From: Calcarisporiella thermophila CBS 279.70
Taxonomy: Eukaryota; Calcarisporiellomycota
Direction: 5' to 3'
Length of the DNA stretch: 64,000 nucleotides
Assembly: GCF_041956535.1 (NCBI RefSeq)
Contig: NW_027192197.1
Location: 1,066,036 to 1,130,035 of the forward strand
The notes beneath the pieces are model-generated. The model was not told the DNA's origin. It was given only the letters and a program-made list of their open reading frames with translations, and did not search any database. The translations under genes and the position numbers were made by a program. This document shows, in pieces, positions 35,122-46,235 of this stretch (within the stretch, counting starts at the first letter, position 1; every line of letters starts with the position of its first letter).

Positions 35122-37285
35122 CTAATACATATCGGACAGGGTCGACCTAAGGTTTTGAACGGGCTGCGGCTTCTTCTTCAGCTTGGCTCGCCGCATCCTC
35201 CTCTCGGCCCTAAGGGGGTCCCCGCCTTGCTCCAAATCCGAGCCATCCCGCACCATTCTATCGAGCACATCTCGCAGATAGAAGGGCGCCAGGTTGTGCT
35301 GCACCTGCTGCAGCGTGGCGGCAGCCGTCTTCGGATGGTGGAGCCCCAACTCGTTGTTTTTCAGCTCGCCGCCAAACACCAGGTCCATCTCTTCAAGGGA
35401 TTTGCCCTTGGTCTCCGGGACAAAAAAGTGGACCACCAGGCCCATCACAGCACAGCTTAGGGCGAACACCGCATACAGTCCCCATGTGGTGGCGTTGAGA
35501 ATGATCGGCACCATCTGGCCAATCACCCAGTTGGTAATCCAGTTGGAGGCGGTCGTGATGGAGTTGGCTTTGGCGCGAATACGCAGAGGATATATTTCGG
35601 CTGGATAAATCCAACAGCCCGGGCCCCTAGAGAGAAACCCCACCGAGGAAGGAAGGGGGAGAGAGAGAGAGAAGAAGAAGAGGGGAAACGCAAAGAGAAG
35701 AGTAAAACCACAAGCTCCCAAAGTGTCAATACACTCTCACATAGTTACCAGCTATACGCGAAATTGGCCACAAAAAAATAGAGCGAGATGAGAATCGTGA
35801 GTTTGACGGAGGTCACCGTTGTGATGACAATGTTGCGATCCTCCTGTGGCGAATACTCGAGCTTACTGTACACGCCCAGCAGCAGCCCCATGATGGACAT
35901 CGAGAGGCACATCATAACGGCACCCGTGATGAGGGTTGCGCGACGGCCCCATCGATCCACAAAGAGCACCGCGGGGATGGTGAAAACAACTATGATCCAG
36001 CACACGGATCGGTACATGAGAGAGGGGGAGAACACCCTTCCGTTAGACAAAAAGCACTCTACTTGGCAATCGAGAACAAGCCTATACCGTTTATAATCCC
36101 ATTAATGGCCGTGGCTAGAAGGGAGGCCGACGTCTCCTGCAGCCCGATGTTACGAAACATTTCCGGCGCATAGTACATGATGCTATTGATGCCGGTGAGC
36201 TGCGAAAACACTTGGATCGCAATCCCGACCAGCAGTCTCTTCCGAATGTTTTCGGGGCCCTTGCTAAACAGCTCAAAATAGCCCTTGGACGCAAAGGTTT
36301 GCTCAAACTGCACGTTTTGTTTGATTTCCTCGTACTCCAGCCGAGCTTCCTCCTTCGTATCGCGAAGGATATTCAACACGCGCAAGGCGTCTATATCACG
36401 ATTTTGATCGACCAGCCAGCGGGGGGAATAGGGGAGAAACATGGTTCCAACGGCTAAACATCATGAACAATCAGATCCGGTGAGCCCACCAAGAAGAGGT
36501 CACCCAAGGAGAGTAGGGAGGAGAGAGGAGGAAATGGCGGGCGAGGAGGGGGATGGGAGGGAGAGGGAACACTTACTCAGGATTGCAGCCGGCACGCACT
36601 GGATCAAAAGGGGTATCTGCCACTGCCGGTCGTCATTCAATTTTTGCGTGAAGTAGTTGATCCAAAAGCTCACCGCAATGCCCACGGTAATTGCCAGCTG
36701 TTGCAGCGAGATCAGCCGTCCCCTCAGGTCTTTGGGTGCTATTTCCGACTGATACAGAGGAACGATCATGGAAAGAGCACCCACCGCCAAGCCGGCGACT
36801 ACCCGGCCAGCGTATAATTGCGAGAAGGATTCGGCATTGCCCTGCAGAGCACTCCCTATGATAAATAGCATCGAGCAAAACGCGATGGAGACGCGACGGC
36901 CTATGCGGTCAGCAATAAAAGCAGAGAAAAGGGCACCCACTGAGCAGCCGGCCATGAGCGAGGAAACAATGGCGCCCGTGACGGCAGGGGAAGAGGGGAA
37001 CCGAGCTTTAAAATATTCCATGGTGAGCACGCCGGATATGACGCCGATATCGTATCCGAACTGATGAAGGTATGAAGATAATAAGCGTGATCAATGCGAA
37101 TGCCCAAGAGAGATGGGGAGGAAAAAAGACATACCAGAAAGCCACCGATTGCGGCGAAGCTGGAGAGGAGGCGAGCGAGAGCCGGGTGGGAAAATGGCCG
37201 ATAGTTACCATCTCAATACACGGAATAGAGAAAGTGATCGTCATTACCATGCTATGGTGTGCACCAAAATTCGTGAAAGGGCCAT
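35122..37285 (-). CDS. MFS sugar transporter (hexose/disaccharide type)
   Basis: Several minus-strand exons; the last is 35626-35122. The start is unresolved: the first sure coding block is near 37215 (LARLLSSFAAIGGFL, spliced to FGYDIGVISGVLTMEYF), with possible ATGs at 37285 and 37293. Motifs of the sugar-porter family appear in order: GYDIGVISG, DRIGRR, YQSEIAPKDLRG, QQLAITVGI, LPYSPRWLV, FSQLTGINSIMYYAPEMF, VDRWGRR, GPGCWIYPAEIYPLRIRAKA, VPETKGKSLEEMD. Twelve membrane helices are expected at the plasma membrane. PYSPRWL replaces the more usual PESPRWL. The C-terminal tail of about 80 residues is charged and longer than usual. Substrate cannot be told from sequence. Confidence 0.85.
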
Positions 37286-37293
37286 TGTGTCAT

Positions 37294-37995
37294 TCTATGA
37301 GTCATGACAGTGGGGAGGCGGAGAGGTGCCAATGAGAAATGAGTCTTCGGAATGGAGAATATAAGGGAAAAAAAAGAACAGACAATGAAGAGAAACGAAA
37401 ATGTCTTGGAAAAAAAAAAGGAAGCAAGACTATAGGGCATGCGATAACCGTTGCTTCCAAAATGGATGGCACCAGTGAATAATTAAGGTTCGCCTTCTTA
37501 ATTGGGGAAATGCGCACAGAGCCTGCCACACTGGATTCGGAAGAAACACAAAAATCCTTTCGATTAGGGGAGATTTTAATATTAGTATATATTGGGATAG
37601 ATAAGGCTGCGATAGGAGAGTCGAGAACAGAGCAGCCAGAAAAAAGCGATAGAGCAAAAACAAGATTAACAATAAATAAATAAAGAAGACATTAAGAAGA
37701 GGGGTAGGGAAAGGAGGGGGTGCATCGGGGGAAGGAAAGAAGGGAGGAGGGGGGGGGGAGAGAAGGGGTAAGGCTGGGGAGGATTAAAGAACGTAGGCAA
37801 GGGAAAGAGGCAAGAGGCAGGGCCAGACAAGTGAGTCAACGCTCTGGGGCAGAAGGGTATCGACTGAGAAATACAGAACCAGAACTTTATGCGCTGCGGT
37901 ACGGAGGACTGGCCAAAGAGCCGACACTACTGCTAGCGAGCCCGTCAGCCACCTTTCTCTACAGGCGCTAAGCATGAATTCTAATGCAAATAAAC
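37294..37995. other. Intergenic region, purine-rich tract
   Basis: Contains a GGAAGG-type purine-rich stretch (about 37700-37830). The minus-strand open frame 37784-37975 could be an extra 3' exon of EFR3 (see findings). Nothing else recognised. Confidence 0.4.
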
Positions 37996-40263
37996 TTACC
38001 TTGCGCGCACATCTATCATCTCCAAAAGCTTCTCCACGCTCTCCGTCCTATCCATCTCCACAACCTTGCGCTCGAACTCTCCTGCGGTGGCATTTTCGCC
38101 TCCCCCGAGGGCGTCGCGCAAACTCTCCACCCCTATCTCCATCGCGGCCTCCTTAGCAAACCCATCCTCGGGCAGCGGCGTGGCGAGCCTCCCCGCCTCG
38201 ACGATGGGCGCCACGATGGAGGAGCGGATTTGGGCGCGTCGGTAGAGGTCCACACGCTCCCCGAATTTAGCGTTCAACAGGGTCTCCACCGTTATTGGCG
38301 AGTCCTTGAGCTTCGAGTCGGACTTGAGCGCATTGGCCACGTCGTCTTGCTCAAACAAGGTATCCACCGGATGCACCGCCTGGATCCCCTCCCAACCCGT
38401 CGCCTGCTCCAAGGCTTTGAGCTCCACCCACTGCCCCCTCTCCACCCGTGCCGCCTTCACCTTCGCGACGTACTCCTTGAGCTTTCGGCTTTCTAGCGCA
38501 TCCGCCACATACTCTAACACCTCGGCCACCACGCTCTGCACAACCGCCTGGCGCTCCGCCCCCTCGTTTCGCACCGATTCCTGCAGCTTGAAGGCGAGCG
38601 GCATGACGCCCGCGGCCCCCGCTTCTCCTCGCCCCATATCCATCAGCGCCCCAAGCACCCAGGCCACCCCCACCCAGTCGCGAGGCAGCCCGATCGGCAC
38701 CAGCTCAAGCACGACTTGGTGGAACGCGCGGGAAAAGCCATCCATCGTGCAGCCAGTTTGGCTGTGCTTCTGGCCACATAACAAGCGCAGGATGCCGATG
38801 TATTTTTCGCGCACTGCAGGGTCCCGGCTTTTCAGTAGTGGGACCGTTGGAGCCCAGGAGCCCAAGGCGGGCGCCTCTTCCCCACCCTCCTTGAATGCAC
38901 TGGCCTTGGCCACTTCCTCCAAGCACCAGATCAGCACCATCTCATGCTGCTGACTTGCGAGCATCCTGCCCACCAGGTGGCCCACCACGTCCCCCACTTG
39001 ATTATCCGAGTAGACATGGGCGGCCAAGCCGCCTACGGCCTCAATGAGAGCGGCTAGGGTAGCCCCGCTCACGTCCTCGGGACGGTGGAGCTCGGGGCTC
39101 AGCAGAGCTTCGCCGGGTAGGCTTAGGAGAACATTGATAAGCGCATTGGTGGCTTCTGGGATGGAGAGCCCCGGGAAGGAGGACGAGTGAAGGACATTGG
39201 CGAGAGCGCGGGAGAGGGATGCCTGCTTGGGCGAGAGAATGGGAGCATTTTCGAGGCGGTCTAGGAGGCATAGCACAAGAAGATAGCTGTGCTGGGCCTA
39301 AATAGGAGAGGGGGGTTAATTGGGGGGAAGCCAGCGGAAGGAGAATTGCCAGATAAGGAAAAGGAGTAGTCGGAGGAAGACGATGTGAAATCAAGTGGGG
39401 GCTATTAGCTTTACCTGTAGGGATTGCAAGATGACTTTGGACAGTTCCACTGCGAATGTGGCCGGCCACCAGGTATCCCGTGTATCCATGAGATCCATCG
39501 TAACCTTCAGGCAGCGTTGCAGCCGATTTGCATCATGGGTGCCAAACAGCACCCTCACGGTATCGAGTGCAAGCAATTCGGTGTCTTCTGCAGTAATCTC
39601 CTCCTCCGTGATCCCTTCGTCCATCGGGTCGGGAACCTTGGCTCCCTCCGCGGCACGCTTGCGAATGGTCTCAAGAGAACCCCCGAAGAGGTTGCCCAGA
39701 GCCGCCTGAAGTAAAGCTTGCTCTTGGTCGAGTATTTCGCTTTGGGCAACAGCATACACAGCCTTTAGGCCCACGAGTCGAGATGCAGAAGCGGATTTCT
39801 CATCGCTGTCCAGCGCCAATCGACAAAAGATGGACAGCACTTGCTTGCAGGCCTCGGCAAACTGTGTGTCTACACTCAGCGCGAGCTTGTCGGTGTTTTG
39901 CACTAGAAAGGTAAAAATGTCGGCGGCACGAGGCCAGAGAGCCTTCATTCTAAGGCTCCCCGTGATCACCAATAACACATTGACGATGTTGCCGGAGAAT
40001 AAGTTTAGATCTCGCTTGCATTCTTTCATAAGTCCCTTGAGGATGTCCAGGGAGACTTGATTGTCGGTCACTCTCTCCTTCACGGTGTCGCGCGCTACTT
40101 TGCGCTCGAGATAGCGGCCCACCTTGAGAAGTTTCGCGGGACGACTGGAGGCGTAAAAGGTAAGATACGAGAGCTCGCTCGGCTTAGGGCCTTTTTCCGC
40201 AGGCGATTTCGGATAACATGCCGTGATTAGTTTGGCATGCTTGCTATAGGTGCAGATTCCCAT
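37996..40263 (-). CDS. EFR3: Efr3, plasma-membrane PI4-kinase scaffold
   Basis: Two minus-strand exons, 40263-39415 and 39297-37996, give 716 residues. The N-terminus (MGICTYSKHAKLITACYP, PSELSYLTFYASSRPAKLLKVGRYLERK, DNQVSLDILKGLMKECKRDLNLFS) closely follows the Efr3 family. The rest is helical-repeat-like. Efr3 anchors the PI4-kinase Stt4 complex to the plasma membrane, through palmitoylated or basic N-terminal residues; a Cys is present at position 4. The stop TAA at 37996 overlaps a perfect donor (AG|GTAAGT), so an alternative spliced C-terminus is possible. Efr3 C-termini are generally divergent, so family comparison cannot settle it. Confidence 0.88.
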
Positions 40264-41015
40264 CCTATTTTAAACTAGTAAGTCTAGATGGAACCACCAC
40301 CGCAATCGCCCTCGATCGCACCCACCTTATATTAATATATCGGAATATAGACTAGAATACGATTTGGTTGACAGCCGATCCTCCAAATGAGAATGGATTG
40401 GCAAAGTAGCAGGAGCGGGATGGGGTAGGATGGGGTGACAAAAGGGAGAGCCGGGAAATATTCTAGGGAATGAGAGAATCACGACCTCGCTCTAAATGAA
40501 GTGCTCTTGTGTGAAACGAAAAAGTCAATTTCGAATTTCCAAAGTTTATTTTACTGAATTCATCCTCTATTTCCCCACGTGAATGTCGAGAGCTGAGAGC
40601 GAGCACAGCCAGAAGTCTACAACGTGGGGGGTCCTGCTGGATTGCCTCCACTCTCCCGCCCAAGCCCTTCCTTCGTCCTTGCTCTTGCCCAGCGCCCCCC
40701 ACGGCTGAAAGGCCGTGTTCTCCAGCAAAAGATGCAGACAAGGGAAAAGAGAGGAAGAGAGCGGAGGCTCTTTCCTTCTCCTCTTGGCGATGGGCACGTT
40801 GCCTCTCCTCCATGGTAATGCTGTCGCGGAGGATGATAACAACGATATGTGCCTTGTGCTAGGGTATCGCTAGACGGCCCTCTCTGTCGAGCGCTATCTT
40901 GCCTAGCTGAGAAATCCATAAGGATGAATTATTAAGCCACATGCTTGGCGAGAGTTGTTTGCTCTTTAAAATTTCATTTTCTGGAACCATTCTTATCCCT
41001 CTGCATCTTCATATA
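40264..41015. other. Divergent intergenic region (EFR3 / FAM210-like)
   Basis: Short open frames on both strands around 40460-40920 have no recognisable domain. It must contain both promoters. Confidence 0.45.
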
Positions 41016-41624
41016 ATGATGGCTTCGGCACAAACCTTGTTTCGCGCAGCCCCGCGCACTCTCCCGGTTACCCCTCGCTATCCTCTTGCCCGTCTTCGTC
41101 AGCCCATTATGCTCCGCCGATCTCCTACATCGGGCAATGCTTTTCCTCGTCGATCCTATTCTACTGCACCCCCATCCCCATCGTCTCCCCAATCCACAGT
41201 TGACAAACCCTCAAAACCCGGTAAATTTAAAGAGCTAATGAAGAAATATGGCCCAATGTCCGTGGTGGTGTACATGGGCGTGTCCACCATCGATCTCGGG
41301 GCGACTTTTGCAATTCTGCAGATTGCAGGGGGCGAACACGTCCTTAAGATCGAGGACTGGTGCAAGGAGAACCTGGGCTTCTGGAAGAAGCTTTACGGGG
41401 GCGACAGCCATGAGGAAGACCAGGCTGTAGCTGTTGTCGAGAAGGAAAAAGCCCAGGGCAATGGCCAGCCGTCAGTCTGGACTGTTTTCGCCATTGCTTA
41501 TGGAATCCACAAGCTCCTGGTGCCCCTGCGTCTGGGGCTCACAGCAGCCATTACCCCGCCGCTTGTGAAGAAGCTGCAGAGTATGGGGTGGAGAGTTGGG
41601 ATTGGCATGTCGAAAAAAGCATGA
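41016..41624 (+). CDS. Mitochondrial FAM210/DUF1279-like protein
   Basis: A single exon of 202 residues. The start at 41016 is chosen because it begins an Arg/Ser-rich mitochondrial presequence (ASAQTLFRAAPRTLPVTPRY...RRSYSTA); an upstream in-frame ATG at 40941 would add 25 hydrophobic residues without a signal-like charge pattern. The DUF1279 domain runs about 70-195: FKELMKKYGPMSVVVYMGVS, DLGATFAILQIAG, and VFAIAYGIHKLLVPLRLGLTAAITPPLVKKL. Members (yeast Nat2, animal FAM210A/B) sit in the mitochondrial inner membrane and influence mitochondrial translation or respiration; the biochemical role is unsettled. Confidence 0.85.
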   Translation: MMASAQTLFRAAPRTLPVTPRYPLARLRQPIMLRRSPTSGNAFPRRSYSTAPPSPSSPQSTVDKPSKPGKFKELMKKYGPMSVVVYMGVSTIDLGATFAILQIAGGEHVLKIEDWCKENLGFWKKLYGGDSHEEDQAVAVVEKEKAQGNGQPSVWTVFAIAYGIHKLLVPLRLGLTAAITPPLVKKLQSMGWRVGIGMSKKA

Positions 41625-41724
41625 CATGGACTACGAATAATAGACAAGGCTTCTGTTCTCTCTTTTCTATTCTCTTTCCGCTGCTTATTCAGCTAGACCT
41701 TGGTTTCAATAGAGCACACTTTCC

Positions 41725-41790
41725 ACAGTATAGCATAGATATATCAATATATATATATATGTATATATATACTTGTGCATATTTATATAG
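41725..41790. repeat. AT/ATAT microsatellite
   Basis: Alternating (AT)n with TATGTATA interruptions in the 3' flank of the FAM210-like gene, near the calmodulin 3' end. Confidence 0.7.
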
Positions 41791-41856
41791 TTAAACTTTT
41801 GAATGGGAGAAAACAAGAGGAAAACATTCTAATTAATAAGGTTACATACATGAAAA

Positions 41857-42273
41857 TCAATAGTCAGTCATCATAATCTTTACAAACTCCTCGTAGTTGA
41901 TAAGCCCATCCCCATCAACATCACCCTCCCTCAAGATGTCCTCGATCTCCTGGGGAGTCAAGTTCTCGCCAAGCACGCTCATGACTTCCTTGAGATCTTC
42001 GCCGGAAATCTGGCCGTCTCCGTTCTTGTCCAAAAGGGCGAATGCCTCACGGAATGAAGCCTCCGAGTCGTTCTTCTCGTTCTCCTGGTGCTTCTTGATG
42101 ATATCGAGGAATCCATTCATGTCGGTGTTGGAGGAAATCTCCGTGGTGGGCTTGCCGAGCGAGGTAAGAAGGGCATTGACGTCGGCGGCGTTGACTCGAC
42201 CGTCCTTGTTCTTGTCGAGGATGGCGAAGGCGTCCTTGTATTCGGCGAGTTGCGAGTCGGTGAGCGAAGGCAT
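41857..42273 (-). CDS. Divergent calmodulin-like EF-hand protein
   Basis: One exon, 138 residues (calmodulin is about 149). EF-hand 1 DKNKDGRVNAAD, EF-hand 3 DKNGDGQISGED and EF-hand 4 DVDGDGLINYEE carry good calcium ligands, though loops 1 and 3 end in D instead of the normal E at position 12. The second EF-hand region is shortened by about ten residues to SSNTDMNGFLDIIKK, so it lacks a full loop and probably does not bind calcium. The helix before loop 4 (LGENLTPQEIEDILREGDVDGDG) is close to calmodulin. It may be a calmodulin paralogue or a myosin light chain rather than the main calmodulin. No intron interrupts it. Confidence 0.85.
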   Translation of the reverse strand: MPSLTDSQLAEYKDAFAILDKNKDGRVNAADVNALLTSLGKPTTEISSNTDMNGFLDIIKKHQENEKNDSEASFREAFALLDKNGDGQISGEDLKEVMSVLGENLTPQEIEDILREGDVDGDGLINYEEFVKIMMTDY

Positions 42274-43044
42274 TACGGAAAGGATATGTGTCAGCTGGAG
42301 ACAAGGAAGAGGAGGCGGAGGAGGCCGTTAAATAGCAAACACAAATGAGGAAGAAAAAAAATTTGCGGATAAAAATTAAAGAAGGGGGGATTTAAACTGG
42401 GGGGGGTGGAGAGGGTAAAAGAAACTGTATTGCGGGTTTTTCACCAATCACGGCGGTGCGCCATTTTTTCATTTCATTTTTCCGTGATCAACGTCACCTC
42501 CCCTTCTTGGCCAGCCAATGTGACGTATGTTGGCAAACGTTAACCTACATCGGCTCAATGTATAGGGTTGTTTTATTGCAGGCATTTCATTCTCAATCGG
42601 TTGGTTTTTGAGACCAGCCTGCTCTCAGGCGACCAGCCGACAACACCGCCCGAGTCCTGCCCTGGCTGCAAATTGGGGAACATGGAGGCGGGTGCGCAAT
42701 CAGATCCAAACCAGCGTAGAGTCAACCCCATAATCTTGGGTTAACCTGAAAGCGTTACTGCGGTTTCAAGCAGAAACTCAAGGAAGGAATTTCCTTGGTT
42801 TTCGTATTTAAGCACGTCCAATAGGATTGTGCGGTGGTTAAGTAAGTCAGCAGCAGAAAAAAATAAAGACTTTGCGGCCATCGTACGTTTTGTTCCCTCC
42901 TTTGCTCTCTTTTCTCTATAGAAAGCTTGTAGATTAATAAGGAGTATTTAATTACCATTAGACTTTTCTTTTCGTTTTCTTCTTCTTTCGTCTCTCGTCT
43001 CAGTTAACGTCTCTAATCGATCTTCTTCCCACTCCCCATTCAAA
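42274..43044. other. Divergent intergenic region (calmodulin-like / arginase promoters)
   Basis: Includes two CCAAT-type motifs (near 42447 and 42516). No gene. Confidence 0.45.
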
Positions 43045-44190
43045 ATGGTCCATGAACAGCAATATACTAGCGAGCACAACTTCAAATTCCTCAAGGACAG
43101 GATCGTCGGCATCGTCGGTGTTCCTTTCTCAGGCGGACAGGTACAGTATCCCCTGCTTTGACTCTGGGGCTCTGCCCTGTTGGCGCACCTTTCGTCTCTG
43201 CGTCCTATATCACTGGGTTGATGTAGCGCATTGTTTACGGATGACTGCCCTGAGCAAAGCAAATTATGACCGTGGGAAAAATGAGACGCTTACCCTTATG
43301 TTTACTTTGTGTTTATTTTATGGTAGCCCAAGGGCGGTGTGGAGGAGGGGCCAGTGCGTCTCGTCGAGTTTGGGCTCATTGACCAGCTAAAGGATCTCGA
43401 CTGGAAGGTGGAGTTCGATGGCCACCAGGATTACACTCAATTGAAGCCCGAGTCTGACCCCGAGATTGGCAATCTCAAGAACCCCCGCTACGTCTCCCGC
43501 GTTACGCAGGAGGTTTCCCGCCGCGTTGCGGCCCACGCCAAAAAGGGCAATCTGGTCCTCACCCTGGGAGGCGACCACAGCATTGCCATGGGCACCGTGT
43601 CCGGCGTGTTTGAGGCCCACCCCGACGCTTGCTTGATCTGGGTGGATGCACACGCCGACATCAACACCCCGCAGTCCACCGAGTCCGGGAACTTGCACGG
43701 ATGCCCGGTGTCCTTCCTGATGGGCTTGGCGGGCACCGTCCCCGAGTTCGAGTGGATTCGCCCCGTGCTCAGGCCCGACCGTATTGTGTACATCGGTCTC
43801 CGTGACGTCGACCCTCCGGAGAAGCAGATTCTCCGCAAGCACGGCATCAAGGCCTTCTCGATGCACGAGGTGGACAAGTATGGCATCGGGCGCGTGGTGG
43901 AGATGGCCCTCGACCACGTGAATCCCAACCGCGACCGACCCATCCACCTGAGCTTCGATGTGGATGCGTTGGACCCCAGCGTCGCCCCCAGCACCGGCAC
44001 TCCCGTGCGCGGCGGTCTGACCTTCAGAGAGGGCCACTACATCTGCGAGGCCCTGTGCGAGACCGGCCTACTGGTGGGCGTGGACTTGGTGGAAGTCAAC
44101 CCTGCGCTCGCCGACAGTGACGCCGTCTACCAGACGGTCACCGTAGGGTGCTCCTTGACACGCTGCTGCCTCGGGGAGACGCTTCTCTAA
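43045..44190 (+). CDS. CAR1: Arginase
   Basis: Exons 43045-43140 and 43327-44190 encode 319 residues. The enzyme splits arginine to ornithine and urea. The manganese-binding motifs are intact: GGDHSIAMG, WVDAHADIN, and SFDVDALDPSVAPSTGTPVRGG; also YIGLRDVDPPE and GVDLVEVNPALAD. Length fits eukaryotic arginases. The N-terminus (RIVGIVGVPFSGGQPKGGVEEGP) is standard and there is no mitochondrial presequence, so it is probably cytosolic. The 5' intron lies right after the GGQ codon. It is the catabolic counterpart to ARG7, which is 17 kb upstream on the same strand. Confidence 0.97.
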
Positions 44191-44659
44191 GCACTCCCAT
44201 CTGATTAGATAACCTGTATTTTCATCAATCCATTTTTCCTCTAGAATGTTGACATCTGTTCCATTAACCCCCCCTCATTGATCCCGTTCCTCCCCCTCTT
44301 CCCCCCCCCCCCCCTGATTGTCTCCTCTCCTCCTTTCTTGACTTGTGCTATTAAACCAAATCTTCCTTGACCTCCCCAGTGTGGGCCAAGCCCAGAAAGT
44401 GATTTTGGCCCGGCCCCGACCGCCTGGAGCCCCGGCTGAATCGAAATGTGGATTTTCCGGTTTCCAAATTTTGGCCCGCCCGGCCCCTGCAAGAGTGGTG
44501 TAAAAATAAGCTTTGACAACGCCGGTGGTACAAGCGATGTGGGAAATCTTTTTGTCCTTTCGCCGCTCAATTTTCTTTTTTTGCCGGCTTGTTTCGTCCA
44601 TCATTGCCATTCCTTTCCATTGCGATCCAGCCTGGGACTCTTAGTGTCATTGGTGCAAG
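44191..44659. other. Intergenic region, GC-rich hairpins
   Basis: Upstream of the gamma subunit gene. Repeats of GGCCC/GGGCC lie at about 44385-44490. No protein recognised in its open frames. Confidence 0.4.
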
Positions 44660-44996
44660 ATGAGCGCTCCCCAACGAAAAAAGACCAATCTTAACCAGCT
44701 TTCCGAGGCAAAGCTAAAGCGCATCGCCGAGCATACCCAGCGATTACAGGAGTACTTGGAACTCCCCCGTATACGGGTCTCCGAGGCTAGCGAATCGTAA
44801 GTGTTGTCGTGTCTAGACCCTTGTTGCTTGATGGCTCCAACGGGAGAACATACTAATGACCATCTTTGCGCCTATCAGATTAATCAAATACTGCAATTCA
44901 ACACGCGATCCGCTAGTGCCCTCGATCTGGGGCCCCGTTGACAAACGGGAAGATCCCTTCAGCCCCCAAAGAGAAGGATGCTGCGTTGTGCTCTAG
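44660..44996 (+). CDS. STE18: Heterotrimeric G-protein gamma subunit
   Basis: A small gene of 84 residues in two exons, 44660-44796 and 44879-44996 (GTAAGT...CTATCAG, phase 2). The protein has the G-gamma helix (QLSEAKLKRIAEHTQRLQEYLELPRIRVSEASES) and the conserved LIKYCNSTRDPLVPSIWGPVDKREDPF, and ends in the prenylation box CVVL preceded by another Cys, which is typical of palmitoylated and prenylated fungal gammas. It pairs with a G-beta to carry pheromone or nutrient receptor signals. A leucine at the last position suggests geranylgeranylation. Each exon is short, so simple open-frame scans would miss it. Confidence 0.92.
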
Positions 44997-45570
44997 CTCT
45001 GCCATGCGTTGTGTATATTCCTCCCACTCTGCCTACCCGCACTGTTTATTTTTATCTATCTCTCCTTCAACCCAATGCTGCCATGTCTTTAGATCATGTC
45101 TCCTTACCTTATGTGTTTATCTATTATTTACCGAATTATCCCCGATATTTCCTACTTCCTATTCGTGTAGCTATCCCGCTTTCCGCTCTTTCCAAAACAC
45201 ACATAATGCTCTCGTCTCCGGGTGGTAATAGGTTGCATTCCCTTATTTATCTTATATTTATCATGGGGAGGGTTTTCCGGATCCTATTCTACTAGAGAAT
45301 AATAAACTATTCTTTTCATATGGCCCTCCTTGGGGTCTTTTTTTTTTTCATTTCCTCACGAAACCCCTCGAGTCCTCTCGACTCCCCCATTTTTATTAAT
45401 TCCTGCCACGCCTCCCCCTTTGGAAATTTCTTAGATTATCGAGATGCTGGCCCACGCTCCCCGACTGTTTCAGGTACAAAGGATCAAATGCCTCAAATAT
45501 GGGGGAAATCGATTTAATAAATAGGATAAATGACCAAACAACCAACTCGATTACATGTCGTGCCCTCATC
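44997..45570. other. AT-rich intergenic region between convergent genes
   Basis: 3' flanks of the gamma subunit and the second GPI-protein gene. Nothing recognised. Confidence 0.5.
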
Positions 45571-46235
45571 TTACACCATTATTAGCAAGGTGCCTAAGAG
45601 CACCACTACGGCTACCATCCCAGCCCCTCTTCTCGTCTCAGCCCCGCTTGCTTGGCTTTTGCCCGGCACCGCTGTGGGACTCCCCGATGCAACCGGGGCG
45701 GAATTGGCGGAATTGGCGCTGGTCTGCGTCGGCCTCTGCTGATTGGACTCTGGGGTGGGCGTGTTGCTCGCCGCCGTCCCCGCCAACGCGGGCGGTAGCT
45801 TGCCCTCCTTCAGCATTTGGCAACTCTTCTCAAGCTCTTCGGGCGGAGGGATGGTGGTCGTGAGGCTGCCCCCCGGACATCCCTTGAAACAGGTGCTGTA
45901 TTGCGCGGTGAAATCCTTGGCTTCACATAGACATTTGCCCATGTTGACCAAAGGTTCCGAGGTAGAATTGGAGGAGCGGCTGCAGTTAGTAATGGTGGTC
46001 ATATAGCCTGTTCTCGTCTTACCGTCAGCCATGCGGCAGAGCAGCCAAGGGGGAATAGTTAAATGTGGAATTTACCTTGACACTTTTCCATCACGCAAGC
46101 CAAGTCATTCCCCGCATCCGGGCTCGAGTCGACGGTGGTGTCCTGGCGTTTCACCAGATCCGCATAGGCGGTGAATGTATTTGCAAGCGCAAAAGTCGGA
46201 ATCAAGGCCAAGAGAAGGATGGGTTGGAGGAGCAT
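45571..46235 (-). CDS. GPI-anchored Cys-containing surface protein, second member
   Basis: Minus-strand exons 46235-46076 and 46007-45571 encode 198 residues (phase 1 intron, GTAAAT...ACAG). A signal peptide (LLQPILLLALIPTFALA) is followed by a dibasic LVKR site at about residues 27-30 and a Cys-rich core (CVMEKCQGYMTTITNCS, MGKCLCEAKDFTAQYSTCFKGCPGG, EKSCQML), then a Thr/Ser/Pro-rich stalk and a hydrophobic GPI signal (GMVAVVVLLGTLLIMV). It resembles the protein at 31211-32070 in layout rather than in exact sequence. It is probably cell-wall or plasma-membrane bound. Its function is unknown. Confidence 0.75.

Noticed and set aside
43387-44037. 216-codon minus-strand frame
   Set aside because: Antisense shadow of the arginase gene, with His/Val bias from the opposite strand.
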